Shown: positions 17,506-27,174, numbered from the stretch's first letter. The stretch is 64,000 nt of DNA from Candidatus Tisiphia endosymbiont of Dioctria linearis (GCF_964026545.1 NZ_OZ032156.1:1-64000), one strand, 5' to 3'. Notes: a model not told the origin generated them from the letters alone. Program-made: numbers and translations.

Positions 17506-19245
17506 ATGGAAGAACATATTCTTATCAATATTATAATTTTAATAGGAACTGCTGTATTTGTTGTAGCAATACTGAAACGTCTTAATCTCAGTCCTGTTTT
17601 GGGATATTTAATTGCCGGAGCGGTAATTGGTGATAATGGATTCAGGATTGTAACCTATGATCAGACAAAATTATTAGGAGAATTAGGTGTAGTTTTTTTG
17701 CTTTTTGCTATAGGTCTAGAATTATCTTTTGAAAGATTAAAGGTAATGAGGAGGTATGTATTTGGTCTTGGCTCACTGCAAGTATTAACAACCACTATAA
17801 TAATTGCTGCTGCTGTTGCCCTAATTAGCGGTAATAGTGGTGCTGCAATTATTATTGGGGGCGGTCTTGCTTTATCCTCGACTGCACTTGTCATGCAAGT
17901 TATTGAAGAAAGCCGTAGCCAGGCGACTCAACTCGGGCGTATATCCCTAGCTATCTTGTTATTACAAGATTTAGCAGTTGTCCCGCTACTGGTTATCGTA
18001 CCGCTATTTGCTGGTGATAGTAAAGTTTCTTTAGCATCAGCTTTAGGAATAGCTCTGCTTAAGGCTATCATTGCTCTACTTGCTATATTTGTTGCAGGTA
18101 GAGTATTACTAAGACCTTTATTTGGGTTCATTTCATCGGATAGTGGTGATATAAGTGAGCTGCCAATTTCTATGACTTTATTGGTAGTTCTGTCTGCCGC
18201 TTGGGCAACAGAATATTTTGGTCTATCACTTCCTTTAGGAGCTTTTGTTGCAGGTGTTTTGGTTGCAGAAACAGAGTTTCGATTACAAGCGGAGAAAAGT
18301 ATATATCCTTTCAAAAGTTTATTGTTAGGACTATTTTTTATGAGCGTTGGTATGAATATCGACGCACAAGAAATATATGCTCAAATATCAACTATCCTAA
18401 CTTGCACTGTTGCCTTGATCATGGTAAAAACACTAATTATTACCGCCTTTTGTATCTTATTTGGTTTCAATCGGGGAGTGGCATTGCATGCCGGTTTATT
18501 ATTGTCACAAGGCGGAGAGTTTGCTTTTATCTTATTTGGTCTTGGTAAAGAAACTGGTGTCATTGAAGAGAGTACTGCCACTGTGCTTTTATTAGTGGTG
18601 ACATGTACCATGGCACTAACTCCATTACTGGCAATTTTAGGCAGGAAACTTGCTGAAAAACTTGATAAGCAGCTTGGCAAAACTCCAATACAAATTATAG
18701 AACTTGGGGCAAGAGATTTAACAAATCATATAATAATTGCCGGTTTTGGTAGCGTTGGTAAGATGGTAGCATCAGTGTTAGAAGCTGAAGGGATCAATTA
18801 TATAGCATTAGATGTTAATGACGAAATTGTCAAAGAAGAAACAGCTAATGGATTTCCAGTTTTTAGGGGAGATGTATCACAAATTGATACACTAAAAGCC
18901 GTGGGAGCAGAAAGGATTTTAGCTCTAGCGCTGACAATGAATAATAAGGTTACTATCAAAAAATCTCTTCGAACAATCTCAAGTAATTTTCCAAACCTTG
19001 AGGTTATTGTAAGATTAAAAAATCTACAAAATGCTAGAGAATTTTATGATGCTGGAGCAACCACAATCATCCCAGAAAATTATGAGACTGGGTTACAGCT
19101 TGGTGGAACTATTCTAAAATTTATTGGTTTGAGTGAATATGAAATAAATCGTATCAAAGGGCAATTTAGGTCAGGTAATTATGTAACAGCTAAGCGAGAT
19201 GATGCATTGAATGAATTAGAAGAAAATGATTCAGATAAATACTAG
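17506..19245 (+). CDS. KefB-type monovalent cation:proton antiporter (CPA2)
   Basis: 579 residues. About 12 membrane spans form the Na+/H+ exchanger domain, including LSPVLGYLIAGAVIGDNGF and LAILLLQDLAVVPLLVIVPL. A TrkA-N nucleotide-binding domain follows at about 405-525 (IIIAGFGSVGKMVASVLEAE with a GxGxxG motif). The protein exchanges K+ or Na+ for protons, gated by nucleotide or glutathione adducts in KefB/KefC. Full length for the family. Confidence 0.9.
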   Translation: MEEHILINIIILIGTAVFVVAILKRLNLSPVLGYLIAGAVIGDNGFRIVTYDQTKLLGELGVVFLLFAIGLELSFERLKVMRRYVFGLGSLQVLTTTIIIAAAVALISGNSGAAIIIGGGLALSSTALVMQVIEESRSQATQLGRISLAILLLQDLAVVPLLVIVPLFAGDSKVSLASALGIALLKAIIALLAIFVAGRVLLRPLFGFISSDSGDISELPISMTLLVVLSAAWATEYFGLSLPLGAFVAGVLVAETEFRLQAEKSIYPFKSLLLGLFFMSVGMNIDAQEIYAQISTILTCTVALIMVKTLIITAFCILFGFNRGVALHAGLLLSQGGEFAFILFGLGKETGVIEESTATVLLLVVTCTMALTPLLAILGRKLAEKLDKQLGKTPIQIIELGARDLTNHIIIAGFGSVGKMVASVLEAEGINYIALDVNDEIVKEETANGFPVFRGDVSQIDTLKAVGAERILALALTMNNKVTIKKSLRTISSNFPNLEVIVRLKNLQNAREFYDAGATTIIPENYETGLQLGGTILKFIGLSEYEINRIKGQFRSGNYVTAKRDDALNELEENDSDKY

Positions 19246-19256
19246 GTGTGTTACTC

Positions 19257-19901
19257 ATGGCAATCAAATTACAGTTATACTCTTCTGCTTTGAAGAATTG
19301 GCTCCGTAAAACTTCGGGGTATTCGCGTGTTCACGTAGGTTTACTACGCTCTGCTCGCTCACCCCTTGTTTTACGTTCCAATTCTTCAAATCATTTGAGT
19401 ATACTATTACAACAAAAACTATATATGGGGCTATATATTTCGATTGTACTTATCTTGACCGCTATACCTTTATTAACAAAAGCAGATAATCACAGGTTGC
19501 CTATACCAAGATTTGCCTCGATAAAGGCTAATGAGGTAAATGCTAGAGTTGGTCCTACGATAAGAGCCCCTATAGAATGGGTGTTTATTACAAAGGGGGA
19601 GCCGGTAGAAATTATTGCAGAATATGAACAATGGAGGCAAATTCGTGATATAAAAGGAGAGGGCGGTTGGGTACACTCAAGCGTATTGTCTGGCAAAAGG
19701 TCGGTGATTGTGGTAAGTCCAGAATTAGTATCTCTTACTAGAGTACCTAACGATCAAAATAAAATTGTTGCAAGAATAAGTAATTATGTCCGTTGCTTAC
19801 TTAAAAAATGCAAAAAAGATTATTGCCAAGTATGTTGTAAAAATTATACTGGATGGCTACCTAAAACAGTATTGTGGGGAGTCTATAAAGATGAGTGTTA
19901 A
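19257..19901 (+). CDS. Exported SH3-domain protein with a palindromic element in its N-terminus
   Basis: The conserved part begins with a signal-like segment (MGLYISIVLILTAIPLLTKA, from 19425) and then a bacterial SH3 domain: ANEVNARVGPTIRAPIEWVF, VEIIAEYEQWRQIRDIKGEG, GWVHSSVLSGKRSVIV. A second SH3-like half follows (RISNYVRCLLKKCKKDYCQV). SH3b proteins of this kind are periplasmic and linked to cell wall or ion binding. The 128-bp palindrome at 19277-19404 is translated in frame ahead of the signal peptide, so export could be impaired if translation starts at 19257. No ribosome binding site marks 19425. Confidence 0.75.
   Translation: MAIKLQLYSSALKNWLRKTSGYSRVHVGLLRSARSPLVLRSNSSNHLSILLQQKLYMGLYISIVLILTAIPLLTKADNHRLPIPRFASIKANEVNARVGPTIRAPIEWVFITKGEPVEIIAEYEQWRQIRDIKGEGGWVHSSVLSGKRSVIVVSPELVSLTRVPNDQNKIVARISNYVRCLLKKCKKDYCQVCCKNYTGWLPKTVLWGVYKDEC
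19277..19404. repeat. Palindromic element (RPE-like) inside a coding sequence
   Basis: The outer arms ATACTC...TTTGAAGAATTGG and CCAATTCTTCAAA...GAGTAT match at about 21 of 25 positions. Inner arms CGTAAAAC and GTTTTACG also pair. It stays open in the frame of the host gene. Related copies are at 26982-27107 and as halves near 26800-26890, 27111-27150 and 44265-44290. The behaviour matches Rickettsia palindromic elements, known to insert in frame in genes. Confidence 0.75.
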
Positions 19902-19940
19902 AGAGTAAGCAATAATGTTTTAGGAGACTGTCTGCAATAA

Positions 19941-19965
19941 CTAGGCTCTGTGAACAAAATTTTAA
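19941..19965. repeat. Single end of the 165-bp MITE family
   Basis: CTAGGCTCTGTGAACAAAAT and a few following bases match the left end of the element at 30349-30513. The other end is absent here. A fragment of the TAGGAGAC hairpin family (19920-19940) directly precedes it. Confidence 0.55.
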
Positions 19966-20068
19966 GTTTATTTTTTTTATGTGTTGTTATAAATTTTTAT
20001 TTGTTATAATATTAAACTTATGGTAACTTAATATTATGAAACTTTCAAATTATGTTATGGAGGTTAGG

Positions 20069-21643
20069 ATGAGTACAAATCAAATGGAACAAAATAAAGT
20101 TCTTTGTCTTTCAGGTGGTGGAGTAAAAGGAATAGCTGAGTTAGTCGTGCTACAGAAAATAGAAGAAATAACCCAGCAACCCATATCTAAATTATTTAAT
20201 ATTATTTCTGGCACTAGCGTTGGTGGGTTAATCGCAGCATTGTTAACAATTCCTAAGGAAGAAGGATCAACAGAACCTCGTTATTCAGCCAAAGAAGCTT
20301 TAGAATTATTTGAAAACACTGCTCCTGAAATCTTTCCTAAAAGTTGGTTTAATTGGGGAATAATAAAACACAAATATAGCCAAGAACCTTTGGAAAAAAT
20401 GTTAGAAAAACATTTAGGGGATAACAGGTTGGATGATAGTCTGTGTCGTCTTATTATACCAGTTGCTGATTTGAATGGGGGAAGAGATAGTATAAAAATC
20501 TTTGATAGCGAAGATAAGCATAGTATACATATTAGAACAAAGGACGTACTTCTTGCAACTACTGCAGCACCAACCTATTTTAAAGCGGTTGTTAATAAGG
20601 AAGCTGTAAGAGACTATGATTATGCTGCCGACAAGCCTTATGCTTTTGCGGATGGTGGTCTTGGGGCTAATCGCCCAGCTGCTATAGTACTACAGGTGCT
20701 TAAAGAAGGTCATACCTATCATGAACAAGCAGACATTATGGAGCGTACCACGGTTTGTTCTATCAATTTTGGTGTAGATGAACAAATAAAAGCCCAAATA
20801 CCGTCAGCTAATTTTGATGGGGTATTAGGATGGTTGCTTAACGGCTTAGTTGATATGATTATGAAAAATGATGAAGAAGGTGATGCAACTGAGGTTAGGT
20901 TATATCTAACAGGTGAAGGGCAAAATACAGAAATAGTGTTACCTATTACCAAAGAATGTAAAAATTTAGATGATTCTAGTAAAAGTAATATAGCAAAATT
21001 AAAGATAATCGCTGAACAATATCTAGCAAATAATTCCAAGTTGGTACAGGATTTATGTGATAGATTAATGGCTGATTACCAGGATAATCTTGAGGAATCT
21101 AAACTCTTAAACACAAACATAAACTCAAATGCAATGCTAGGTGTTGAGAATAATGATGAAGGATATGAAAGTAATAACAACTTAAACTTTGATATAGAAG
21201 AGACTATTGTAGAACCTAAAGTTTCAGTAATGGTAAGTGCTAAGTTAGAACCTGGTAGTACCTTAGCTAACGGGGATACAGAGTCTACAATTAACGCAGC
21301 AATGCTACAAAAAGCTATTCAGTGGATTAAACATAACCATGAAAATACATCAGAATATTTACAATATTTAGAGTATTTAGAGAATGTTAAGTATCCTGCT
21401 GTAGAGTTATATCTTGCTGAAATTGAATCATTACCTGAAGAAGTACAAGAGGCTATTCAGTGGATCGTAAGTTTAGATGCGGAAAGTCGTTCAGGTGTAT
21501 TACAAAATATTAAGTCATTAATTTCTGACTCTTATGAGGGTATCTATACTACCTACCATACTACCTCTTGTGGTCAGGAAATGATGGAACTTGAAGGATT
21601 AGAGCCGCAGTACGAACAGGTCTTAGTCGACTATGTATCATAA
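20069..21643 (+). CDS. Patatin-like phospholipase
   Basis: 524 residues from the ATG at 20069, which has GGAGG just upstream; the ATG at 20036 has none. The N-terminal half is a patatin domain: oxyanion loop SGGGVKG (15-21), nucleophile elbow GTSVGG with Ser50, and the DGG motif (FADGGLGANRPA) near 195 providing the catalytic Asp. Rickettsial patatins (Pat1/Pat2 type) are phospholipases A2 implicated in host membrane or vacuole escape. The C-terminal 200 residues are acidic and helical with no recognised domain. No signal peptide is visible. Directly upstream lie repeats and a promoter-like AT-rich stretch. Confidence 0.88.
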   Translation: MSTNQMEQNKVLCLSGGGVKGIAELVVLQKIEEITQQPISKLFNIISGTSVGGLIAALLTIPKEEGSTEPRYSAKEALELFENTAPEIFPKSWFNWGIIKHKYSQEPLEKMLEKHLGDNRLDDSLCRLIIPVADLNGGRDSIKIFDSEDKHSIHIRTKDVLLATTAAPTYFKAVVNKEAVRDYDYAADKPYAFADGGLGANRPAAIVLQVLKEGHTYHEQADIMERTTVCSINFGVDEQIKAQIPSANFDGVLGWLLNGLVDMIMKNDEEGDATEVRLYLTGEGQNTEIVLPITKECKNLDDSSKSNIAKLKIIAEQYLANNSKLVQDLCDRLMADYQDNLEESKLLNTNINSNAMLGVENNDEGYESNNNLNFDIEETIVEPKVSVMVSAKLEPGSTLANGDTESTINAAMLQKAIQWIKHNHENTSEYLQYLEYLENVKYPAVELYLAEIESLPEEVQEAIQWIVSLDAESRSGVLQNIKSLISDSYEGIYTTYHTTSCGQEMMELEGLEPQYEQVLVDYVS

Positions 21644-21665
21644 AAAACTAGGTGAACATTTATCT

Positions 21666-21714
21666 TTAGGAGACTGTTGGGAATATTAATTAGTTATCTC
21701 CGATAGCCTCCTAG
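21666..21714. repeat. TAGGAG...CTCCTA hairpin element
   Basis: A ~49-base imperfect palindrome following the patatin gene. Related copies are at 19918-19940, 26919-26957 and 33895-33918. In the copies a TTAGTTAT or ATAACT stretch lies in the middle. It could work as a bidirectional terminator, or simply be a dispersed repeat. Confidence 0.45.
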
Positions 21715-21791
21715 ATAGCCTTTTACTCTATATTAATGAGGAGCCACTTTGGTGGAGAGGAAGCAATCCAAAAAAGTGACCAAAAATGGAT

Positions 21792-22035
21792 GTGAGCGTT
21801 CACGGTTTTTTTGCTATTTTCTCTTAACAAACTTGTGGCAAAGGCTCTATTCTGATCACCTCAAAACCCAATTTTGTAGCCTGTCTTTGAAGGTTTTTCA
21901 CCATCGTTTCCTGGTATTGTTTTTTTCATAAGCTTCAATTCCCTGTTCTACATAGTCTTGACCATATTTTATGTAGAAGTCAAGATTTGAACTTACAGAT
22001 AGCATAAATTAACTTATCAGATTGTCATATAATGT
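21792..22035. repeat. Fragments of two dispersed elements (MITE end and IS481 end)
   Basis: At 21792-21830 one end of the GTGAGCGTTCACGG element is present (full copy at 51885-52077). At 21969-22035 the sequence TGTAGAAGTCAAGATTTG onwards matches the left end of the IS481 copy at 27546. No transposase remains. The 550-bp gap from 21644 to 22196 otherwise contains no gene I can support; the open frame at 21749-21931 merely crosses these repeats. Confidence 0.6.
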
Positions 22036-22196
22036 TTTAATAAAGTCAGGTAATGGTTCTTTCCATTGCTGTTGCTTTATGATTAGCTAGACCACCAAAT
22101 TTGTATGAACCTACCCGATAATGCAAGAAAAAATAATATATTCCGAACCCAGTCAGACACTAAATTGCTCGTAATTCAAACGCTTACGCTCTATTA

Positions 22197-24020
22197 TTAG
22201 AGCTTCGTTACCTCATATTCTAACTCCATATTTTTTCCACAAAATGCTAAGGAAATTTTGAGTATTTGTTTTACATGTGAGTACTCTTTTATTTTACTAT
22301 CATATTTTTTGTTAATAATTTGTTGTAAGCCAGATTTAGCTATATCTGCTAGACCTTCTGAGGATTTAGCGATTTTATACTCGATAATCATCGCTTTATC
22401 ACCTTTGCCAATTTTGGGAATCATCACAACGTCAGCTCTGCCATCCCCTGATTCTTGTTCGCTCGATATTATATAACTAGAACCTAGCATATTAATAAAG
22501 CCGAGCATAAAGCCACTATAAAATAATTCGGCTTTTTTCTCTCCTGTTTGATGAAAACTAGTAGAATTAAGTAACAATTCCTGCAGACGCTCCTTAAACT
22601 CCTCTATTCTACCATCTGGTAATAGAGTAACAAAAGAATAATAGCCAGAATTATCAATATCCAATTGTTTACTAACCCATTGCACCATTCTTTTTTGGTA
22701 GATATATTTTACCTCATAATTAGGGATAGATAGTTCGTAAATATCTTGTTCTGACATCTTGGCTGCAGGATTTAGATAACCACTAAATAATAATAAGCTA
22801 AATAACCCTTCTGGTTTGTTAATATCAGCAAAATTTATATGTTTAGTAATAGAAGAAGTAATAGTTTTACCTGCAACTAAAGCCTGGATATTTTGTTGCA
22901 TCTCATCTGAAAGCAATACATGATCAATCCAATCAGTCCCACCACTATCAATCCAATAGTGATCAAGCTTGCCTTTACTTGCCAAACATTGCATAATTGA
23001 CCATGGATTATAAATAATCTCTCCACCAAAATTATAGCCATTATACCAATTTTTAATTTCTTCTGGCTTTGTAGTGGTTGGTACTTTAGTTAATAGTTCA
23101 TCAACTTCTGCTTGAGTAAATCCGTAACTGCTAGAAAATCTTTCATCTAGTAAACTACATTCAGTTAAATTATTCAAATCTGAAAACAAATTAGCCTTAG
23201 CAACACGCAATATACCAGTAATAACACCTTTTTGTAATGAATCATTGGTTTTAAGACTATTACCAAATATTGCCCGGAATAGTTTAAGTACCTGATTAAA
23301 TTCTTCTTTATGACCAAATTCCATATAGGAACTATTAATTGGCGTATCATACTCGTCAATTAGTATGTAAACTTTCTGATTAAAATGTTTATAAAGTAAA
23401 TCACTTAAAAACTTTAAACTATTTTCAAGATCTACTTTGTTAATCTTTCCAGAAAAATATCTAGTTAATTGCTCTTTTTCCGCTTCTTCCAATAAATGTT
23501 CTGTTTCACTTACATAACGTTTTAAATAACGATAATTGCTAAACAACTTAATTATTTGATAGCTGATTTTACTTTCAATTTCCTCATAACTACTACCCCT
23601 AACGCCCTTGAAACTTATAATAATAACTGGAAATTGACTTTGATAGTCTAAAAGAATATCTGGATACTCAGATATTTTAAGTGGTTTAAGCAACTTTTTT
23701 CTACCACTTGCTAGCCCCAAATCCACCTCTCCTCCACTAAACAACTTATAATTAACTCTTTGTTCTTGCGGCAAGGGTATCCCTTGTTCATCCACCTCTA
23801 TCTCAAAAAATCTTCGCACCATATCCATATTCAAGCTCTTCCCCCACCGCCTTGGACGGGTGATGAGTGTTACATCTCCAGTATTAACCAATAGTTCTTT
23901 GATCATTAAACTCTTATCAACAAATACGTTGCTATTAAGCAATAATTTCTTAAAATCATCAGTACCAACTAGCATGGTTGGTTGATAATTAGCGTCAATT
24001 TTGTTTGTTTCTTCTGTCAT
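22197..24020 (-). CDS. AAA-ATPase-like / PD-(D/E)XK nuclease-like protein, paralogue 1
   Basis: About 607 residues. The N-terminal half is an AAA-ATPase-like domain (GTDDFKKLLLNSNVFVDKSL, P-loop-like TRPRRWGKSLN, LIDEYDTPINSSYMEFG). The C-terminal part is a DUF1703 / PD-(D/E)XK-type domain (FYSGFMLGFIN, GRADVVMIPKIGKGDKAMII then EYKIAKS, where D and ExK are the likely metal ligands). This family is greatly expanded in Rickettsiales and Bacteroidetes; its role is unproven, with suggestions of mobile-element or effector function. A paralogue is at 31703-33547 in the opposite orientation. The start is either ATG 24020 or GTG 24029. Confidence 0.85.
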   Translation of the reverse strand: MTEETNKIDANYQPTMLVGTDDFKKLLLNSNVFVDKSLMIKELLVNTGDVTLITRPRRWGKSLNMDMVRRFFEIEVDEQGIPLPQEQRVNYKLFSGGEVDLGLASGRKKLLKPLKISEYPDILLDYQSQFPVIIISFKGVRGSSYEEIESKISYQIIKLFSNYRYLKRYVSETEHLLEEAEKEQLTRYFSGKINKVDLENSLKFLSDLLYKHFNQKVYILIDEYDTPINSSYMEFGHKEEFNQVLKLFRAIFGNSLKTNDSLQKGVITGILRVAKANLFSDLNNLTECSLLDERFSSSYGFTQAEVDELLTKVPTTTKPEEIKNWYNGYNFGGEIIYNPWSIMQCLASKGKLDHYWIDSGGTDWIDHVLLSDEMQQNIQALVAGKTITSSITKHINFADINKPEGLFSLLLFSGYLNPAAKMSEQDIYELSIPNYEVKYIYQKRMVQWVSKQLDIDNSGYYSFVTLLPDGRIEEFKERLQELLLNSTSFHQTGEKKAELFYSGFMLGFINMLGSSYIISSEQESGDGRADVVMIPKIGKGDKAMIIEYKIAKSSEGLADIAKSGLQQIINKKYDSKIKEYSHVKQILKISLAFCGKNMELEYEVTKL

Positions 24021-24128
24021 TGTTTTCACGTGTTTCTTCTAACTATAATATCATTATACTCCTTTTTTATTCTCCACTAATAGCTAATTAGCAAAATTTT
24101 TATAATTTTTTGTTTTTTTTATAGTGAA

Positions 24129-24443
24129 TTAACCTGAATTAGCACTCAATACGATATAGTTTCCTTCATCCTCAGAGGTCATAGCTACTTTAGTGAAAGG
24201 ATGTTGCGAGCCAAGATAAAAGCTTAGTGCAGTCTCAGAAAATGCTATAATTTCAGTGCCGTTGGCAGTTATCATGTGCAATTCTGCTTTATCTACCTGA
24301 TTCGGTATGAAAATCTTATCGCCCAAATGAAATTTAGCGATATCTGGTAAATGATCTCTATTACCCATGCAAACGTTTTTCATGATTTTTTTAAGATTTT
24401 CAATATCTTTTAACTTATTAAATTTGACAATAATTTTTCTCAT
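24129..24443 (-). CDS. Hypothetical protein (104 aa)
   Basis: The start has a fair ribosome binding site (GGGTG, 5 bases before the ATG). The protein begins MRKIIVKFNKLKDIENLKKI and ends EDEGNYIVLSANSG. It looks soluble with mixed alpha/beta content, without signal peptide or membrane span. I do not recognise it. It follows the structured region at 24533-24656 on the minus strand, so that region could also be its leader. Confidence 0.55.
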   Translation of the reverse strand: MRKIIVKFNKLKDIENLKKIMKNVCMGNRDHLPDIAKFHLGDKIFIPNQVDKAELHMITANGTEIIAFSETALSFYLGSQHPFTKVAMTSEDEGNYIVLSANSG

Positions 24444-24532
24444 ATAATCACCCGTTTCAGCAATGTTGTCACTGATGATATTATTGGTATTTTTTATTTA
24501 GATTAAGTGGTTTTTTATTGATTTTTAATAGA

Positions 24533-24656
24533 GGAGGACATAAAGTGAAATCATGTTTTTTGTTTTTCGGAAAATAAACACTGAGGTTAGAGTGAAATTT
24601 GTTCGATTGTCTTCTAACCTCGGTGCTTGACACTACACCACGTAGTATCGTCCTCC
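24533..24656 (+). ncRNA. Compact three-hairpin structured RNA candidate
   Basis: GGAGGAC (24533-24539) pairs with GTCCTCC (24650-24656) and encloses three hairpins. One is AT-rich at 24554-24580 (TGTTT/AAACA with an inner TTTT/AAAA). One is a 12-bp perfect stem CACTGAGGTTAG/CTAACCTCGGTG at 24579-24625. The third is ACTAC/GTAGT at 24632-24646. Together this is a four-way-junction-like fold. A short hairpin plus T6 at 24675-24697 would end a plus-strand transcript. The opposite strand can fold too, so the strand is uncertain. It does not look like 4.5S, 6S or tmRNA. Confidence 0.5.
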
Positions 24657-24674
24657 ACAAATACTATTATTTTT

Positions 24675-24697
24675 CCCTAGAGTAAAGGGGGTTTTTT
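24675..24697 (+). terminator. Short hairpin plus T-run
   Basis: CCCT (24675-24678) pairs with AGGG (24686-24689), followed by GG and TTTTTT. Short stem, so moderate support. It sits 20 bases behind the structured RNA candidate. Confidence 0.4.
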
Positions 24698-24798
24698 AAT
24701 AAAATTAAGATTTTTTTAGTTTTTTAGAATAGTGTTAATCTAGTAACAGGCAGTAAAATTGTTATAATAGTTTTGCAAGACGTGAACACTCACAGAAT

Positions 24799-26682
24799 CT
24801 ATTCTCTCATCTTACCCTGAATATATAAATCATAAGCTATTTGATAAAAACTAATAGCTTCTTCTGTTAAACTAGGAATATTCTCAATCTCTATTTTATT
24901 TTTACCCGCTAATTTATAAGTTTTGGCTTTCTCCTGTGGGCGTAAGATAACTAAATGATTATCCTTCATAAAACCAAGCAATTGGTAAGTGCTAATAAAG
25001 GCTCTGTTTGCCGGCATGTTTAATATATCTTGACCAAAAAATTTACTATTATACGAGAAATTTAATAATCCCAAAATAGTAGGAACAATGTCAATTTGAC
25101 TTGCTAAATTATCAACTATCTGCGGTTTTAATATATTAGGAGCATATATTAATAGAGGTATGTGATATTTATTAATTGGCAAATCAGTTTTACCAGCACT
25201 TGACGCACAATGGTCAGCCGTAATAACGAAGATAGTATTCTCAAACCAGGGGTGAGTTTTAGCTAATTCAAGAAACTTACCAATAGCATAATCAGTATAT
25301 TTAACAGCTGCATTACGTCCACCACCAGATGGCAGATCAATTCTACCTTTGGGGAAAGTATAAGGACGATGGTTAGAGATAGTCATAATTAATGAGAAAA
25401 AGGGTTTGCCTTCTTTATAATTTTGATCAGCTAACTCTAGTGATTTTATTAATATATCCTCGTCAGCTACTCCCCAAATATTGGAAAAACTTATTTCATT
25501 GGATTTTAGATTACCTCGATCAACTATATTATAACCATTACCATGAAAATAATTCTGCAAATTATCAATGTAACTATAACAACTGTTTATGAAGTTAATA
25601 ACATAACCTTCATTCTTAAAAATAGTACTTATATTAAATAGTGATTGATTCTCAGGTCTACGGATAATGGAAGAACCAGGAGTTGGTGGTACTGATAAAG
25701 TAATAGCTTCCAAACCTCTTACTGTTCTAGTTCCTACTGCATATAGATTGGTAAAAAATATGCTTTGATCAGCTAATCTATCTAAATTTGGAGTAATATT
25801 TTGTTGATTACCAAATTTGCCCATGAATTCAGCACTTAAACTTTCCACGGTAATGAAAATAATATTATATTTCTTACTATTAGAAGAATTAGCTTTGATA
25901 TAACGTGCTATAGTAGAGTCATCTGAGTATAGTTCTTCGTTTTTTGATAAACTAGTGCGAACAGTATCTAAAGCTTGTTTTTTATCAATTACGGGATAAA
26001 ATTTATTATAATCTAAGCTATTATTAAAATAGGCGGAGAAAAACTCATATGGACCGTTTTTAGCAAGTTCGATAGCATATTTATTAGAATTAAAAGCAAT
26101 TTTATTAGGGTTATAGAAATTAAAAGCAACTATGCTAAGCAAAAATAGCATTATCGTGCAAAGAATATATTTCTTACTATTTATTATAGTACTTGCTTGA
26201 TTAATTATGTATTTTCTAAAGAAAAAAACAATTAATAGTGTAATAACTATAATGGCTAGTAATATTTTTATATAAGGCAAAGATTCCTTTACAGTACCAA
26301 TGATCTCATGGGTATAAATTAAATAATCTACCGCAATAAAATTAAATCTAACACCAAACTCATCCCAAAAAGTAATCTCGGCAATTGTAATAAATATTAA
26401 TAGAACAATGATACAGAAATAACCAACAAAGCAACAGCTTAAATACAACAATTTATACCGAGCCAATAATTTATGGAAACCAATGATCAGCAGTAAAATT
26501 ACCGGTAAAAAATAACAAAGAGACACTAGATCATTGAGACTGCCAATAACAAAAATTGACGCTAGATCAGATATGGTTATTTGTTGTTGCCATAAAGCGT
26601 ATGAGCTTAATAGGCTGCGGGTAATAAACTGAAATATTAGATAAATTCTAACAATAGGAAAATTGAACAATGTTTTTATCAT
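24799..26682 (-). CDS. Membrane-bound sulfatase-type phosphoglycerol transferase (LTA synthase family)
   Basis: 627 residues. Five or so membrane spans fill residues 1-190, followed by an alkaline phosphatase-like sulfatase domain. That domain has NIIFITVESLSAEFMGKFG (metal ligand Glu), TRTVRGLEAITLSVPP (with the nucleophile Thr in the TR segment), and FVITADHCASSAGK (Asp-His metal ligands). LtaS/OpgB-like enzymes move phosphoglycerol onto an envelope glycan. As this organism should lack teichoic acids, a periplasmic glucan or another envelope substrate is more likely (inference). Full length and apparently intact. Confidence 0.85.
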   Translation of the reverse strand: MIKTLFNFPIVRIYLIFQFITRSLLSSYALWQQQITISDLASIFVIGSLNDLVSLCYFLPVILLLIIGFHKLLARYKLLYLSCCFVGYFCIIVLLIFITIAEITFWDEFGVRFNFIAVDYLIYTHEIIGTVKESLPYIKILLAIIVITLLIVFFFRKYIINQASTIINSKKYILCTIMLFLLSIVAFNFYNPNKIAFNSNKYAIELAKNGPYEFFSAYFNNSLDYNKFYPVIDKKQALDTVRTSLSKNEELYSDDSTIARYIKANSSNSKKYNIIFITVESLSAEFMGKFGNQQNITPNLDRLADQSIFFTNLYAVGTRTVRGLEAITLSVPPTPGSSIIRRPENQSLFNISTIFKNEGYVINFINSCYSYIDNLQNYFHGNGYNIVDRGNLKSNEISFSNIWGVADEDILIKSLELADQNYKEGKPFFSLIMTISNHRPYTFPKGRIDLPSGGGRNAAVKYTDYAIGKFLELAKTHPWFENTIFVITADHCASSAGKTDLPINKYHIPLLIYAPNILKPQIVDNLASQIDIVPTILGLLNFSYNSKFFGQDILNMPANRAFISTYQLLGFMKDNHLVILRPQEKAKTYKLAGKNKIEIENIPSLTEEAISFYQIAYDLYIQGKMRE

Positions 26683-26918
26683 CTAACAAGGTTTTTAAAA
26701 TTATTGGAGATAATATACTAACTTTAATTGCTAGGCAATTAGCAATTAAAGTTAGTAGACATAAATACTAATTAAGTTAGCTATAAGCTAGTACTTTGCA
26801 AATCATTTGAGTATATTATGCTACAGCTTTTCCTTGACAAATATTAAAGGTGAGATATTTTGTAGTTACATTAGTATACTTGAATGATTTTACTAAATTT
26901 GGAATATAATGGCTATGG

Positions 26919-27150
26919 TAGGAGATAATTAATTAGTTATCGTAGGCAGTCTCCTAACCGTACAAAACATACGTGAGCAAAGTATACTCAAATGCTTTGA
27001 AGAATTGTTTTTTAATATCAAGGATGAAGTAACATCACGTACCTCATGTACGTTATACTTGCTTGCCCCTCATTTTCAAATTCAATTCTCCAAATTATTT
27101 GAGTATATTTACGGAGCCAATTCTTTAAAACATTAGAGTAATATATAGAA
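26919..27150. repeat. Cluster of palindromic elements in a 490-bp gene-free stretch
   Basis: Three units lie here: a TAGGAGA...TCTCCTA hairpin at 26919-26957; an RPE-like copy at 26982-27107 with arms GTATACTCAAATG and ATTTGAGTATA; and a partial arm at 27111-27150. A further pair of arms (CAAATCATTTGAGTATA at about 26799 and AGTATACTTGAATGATTTTA at about 26873) precedes them. No coding potential in 26683-27174. Confidence 0.6.
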
Positions 27151-27174
27151 AAATATTTGAGGTAATTACATAAT

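Noticed and set aside
17661..18680. Minus-strand and frame-shifted long frames inside the KefB gene
   Set aside because: Shadows of the conserved antiporter gene; composition follows from its codons.
21749..21931. 60-residue frame after the patatin gene
   Set aside because: It runs through the GTGAGCGTTCACGG repeat fragment and has no gene-like features.
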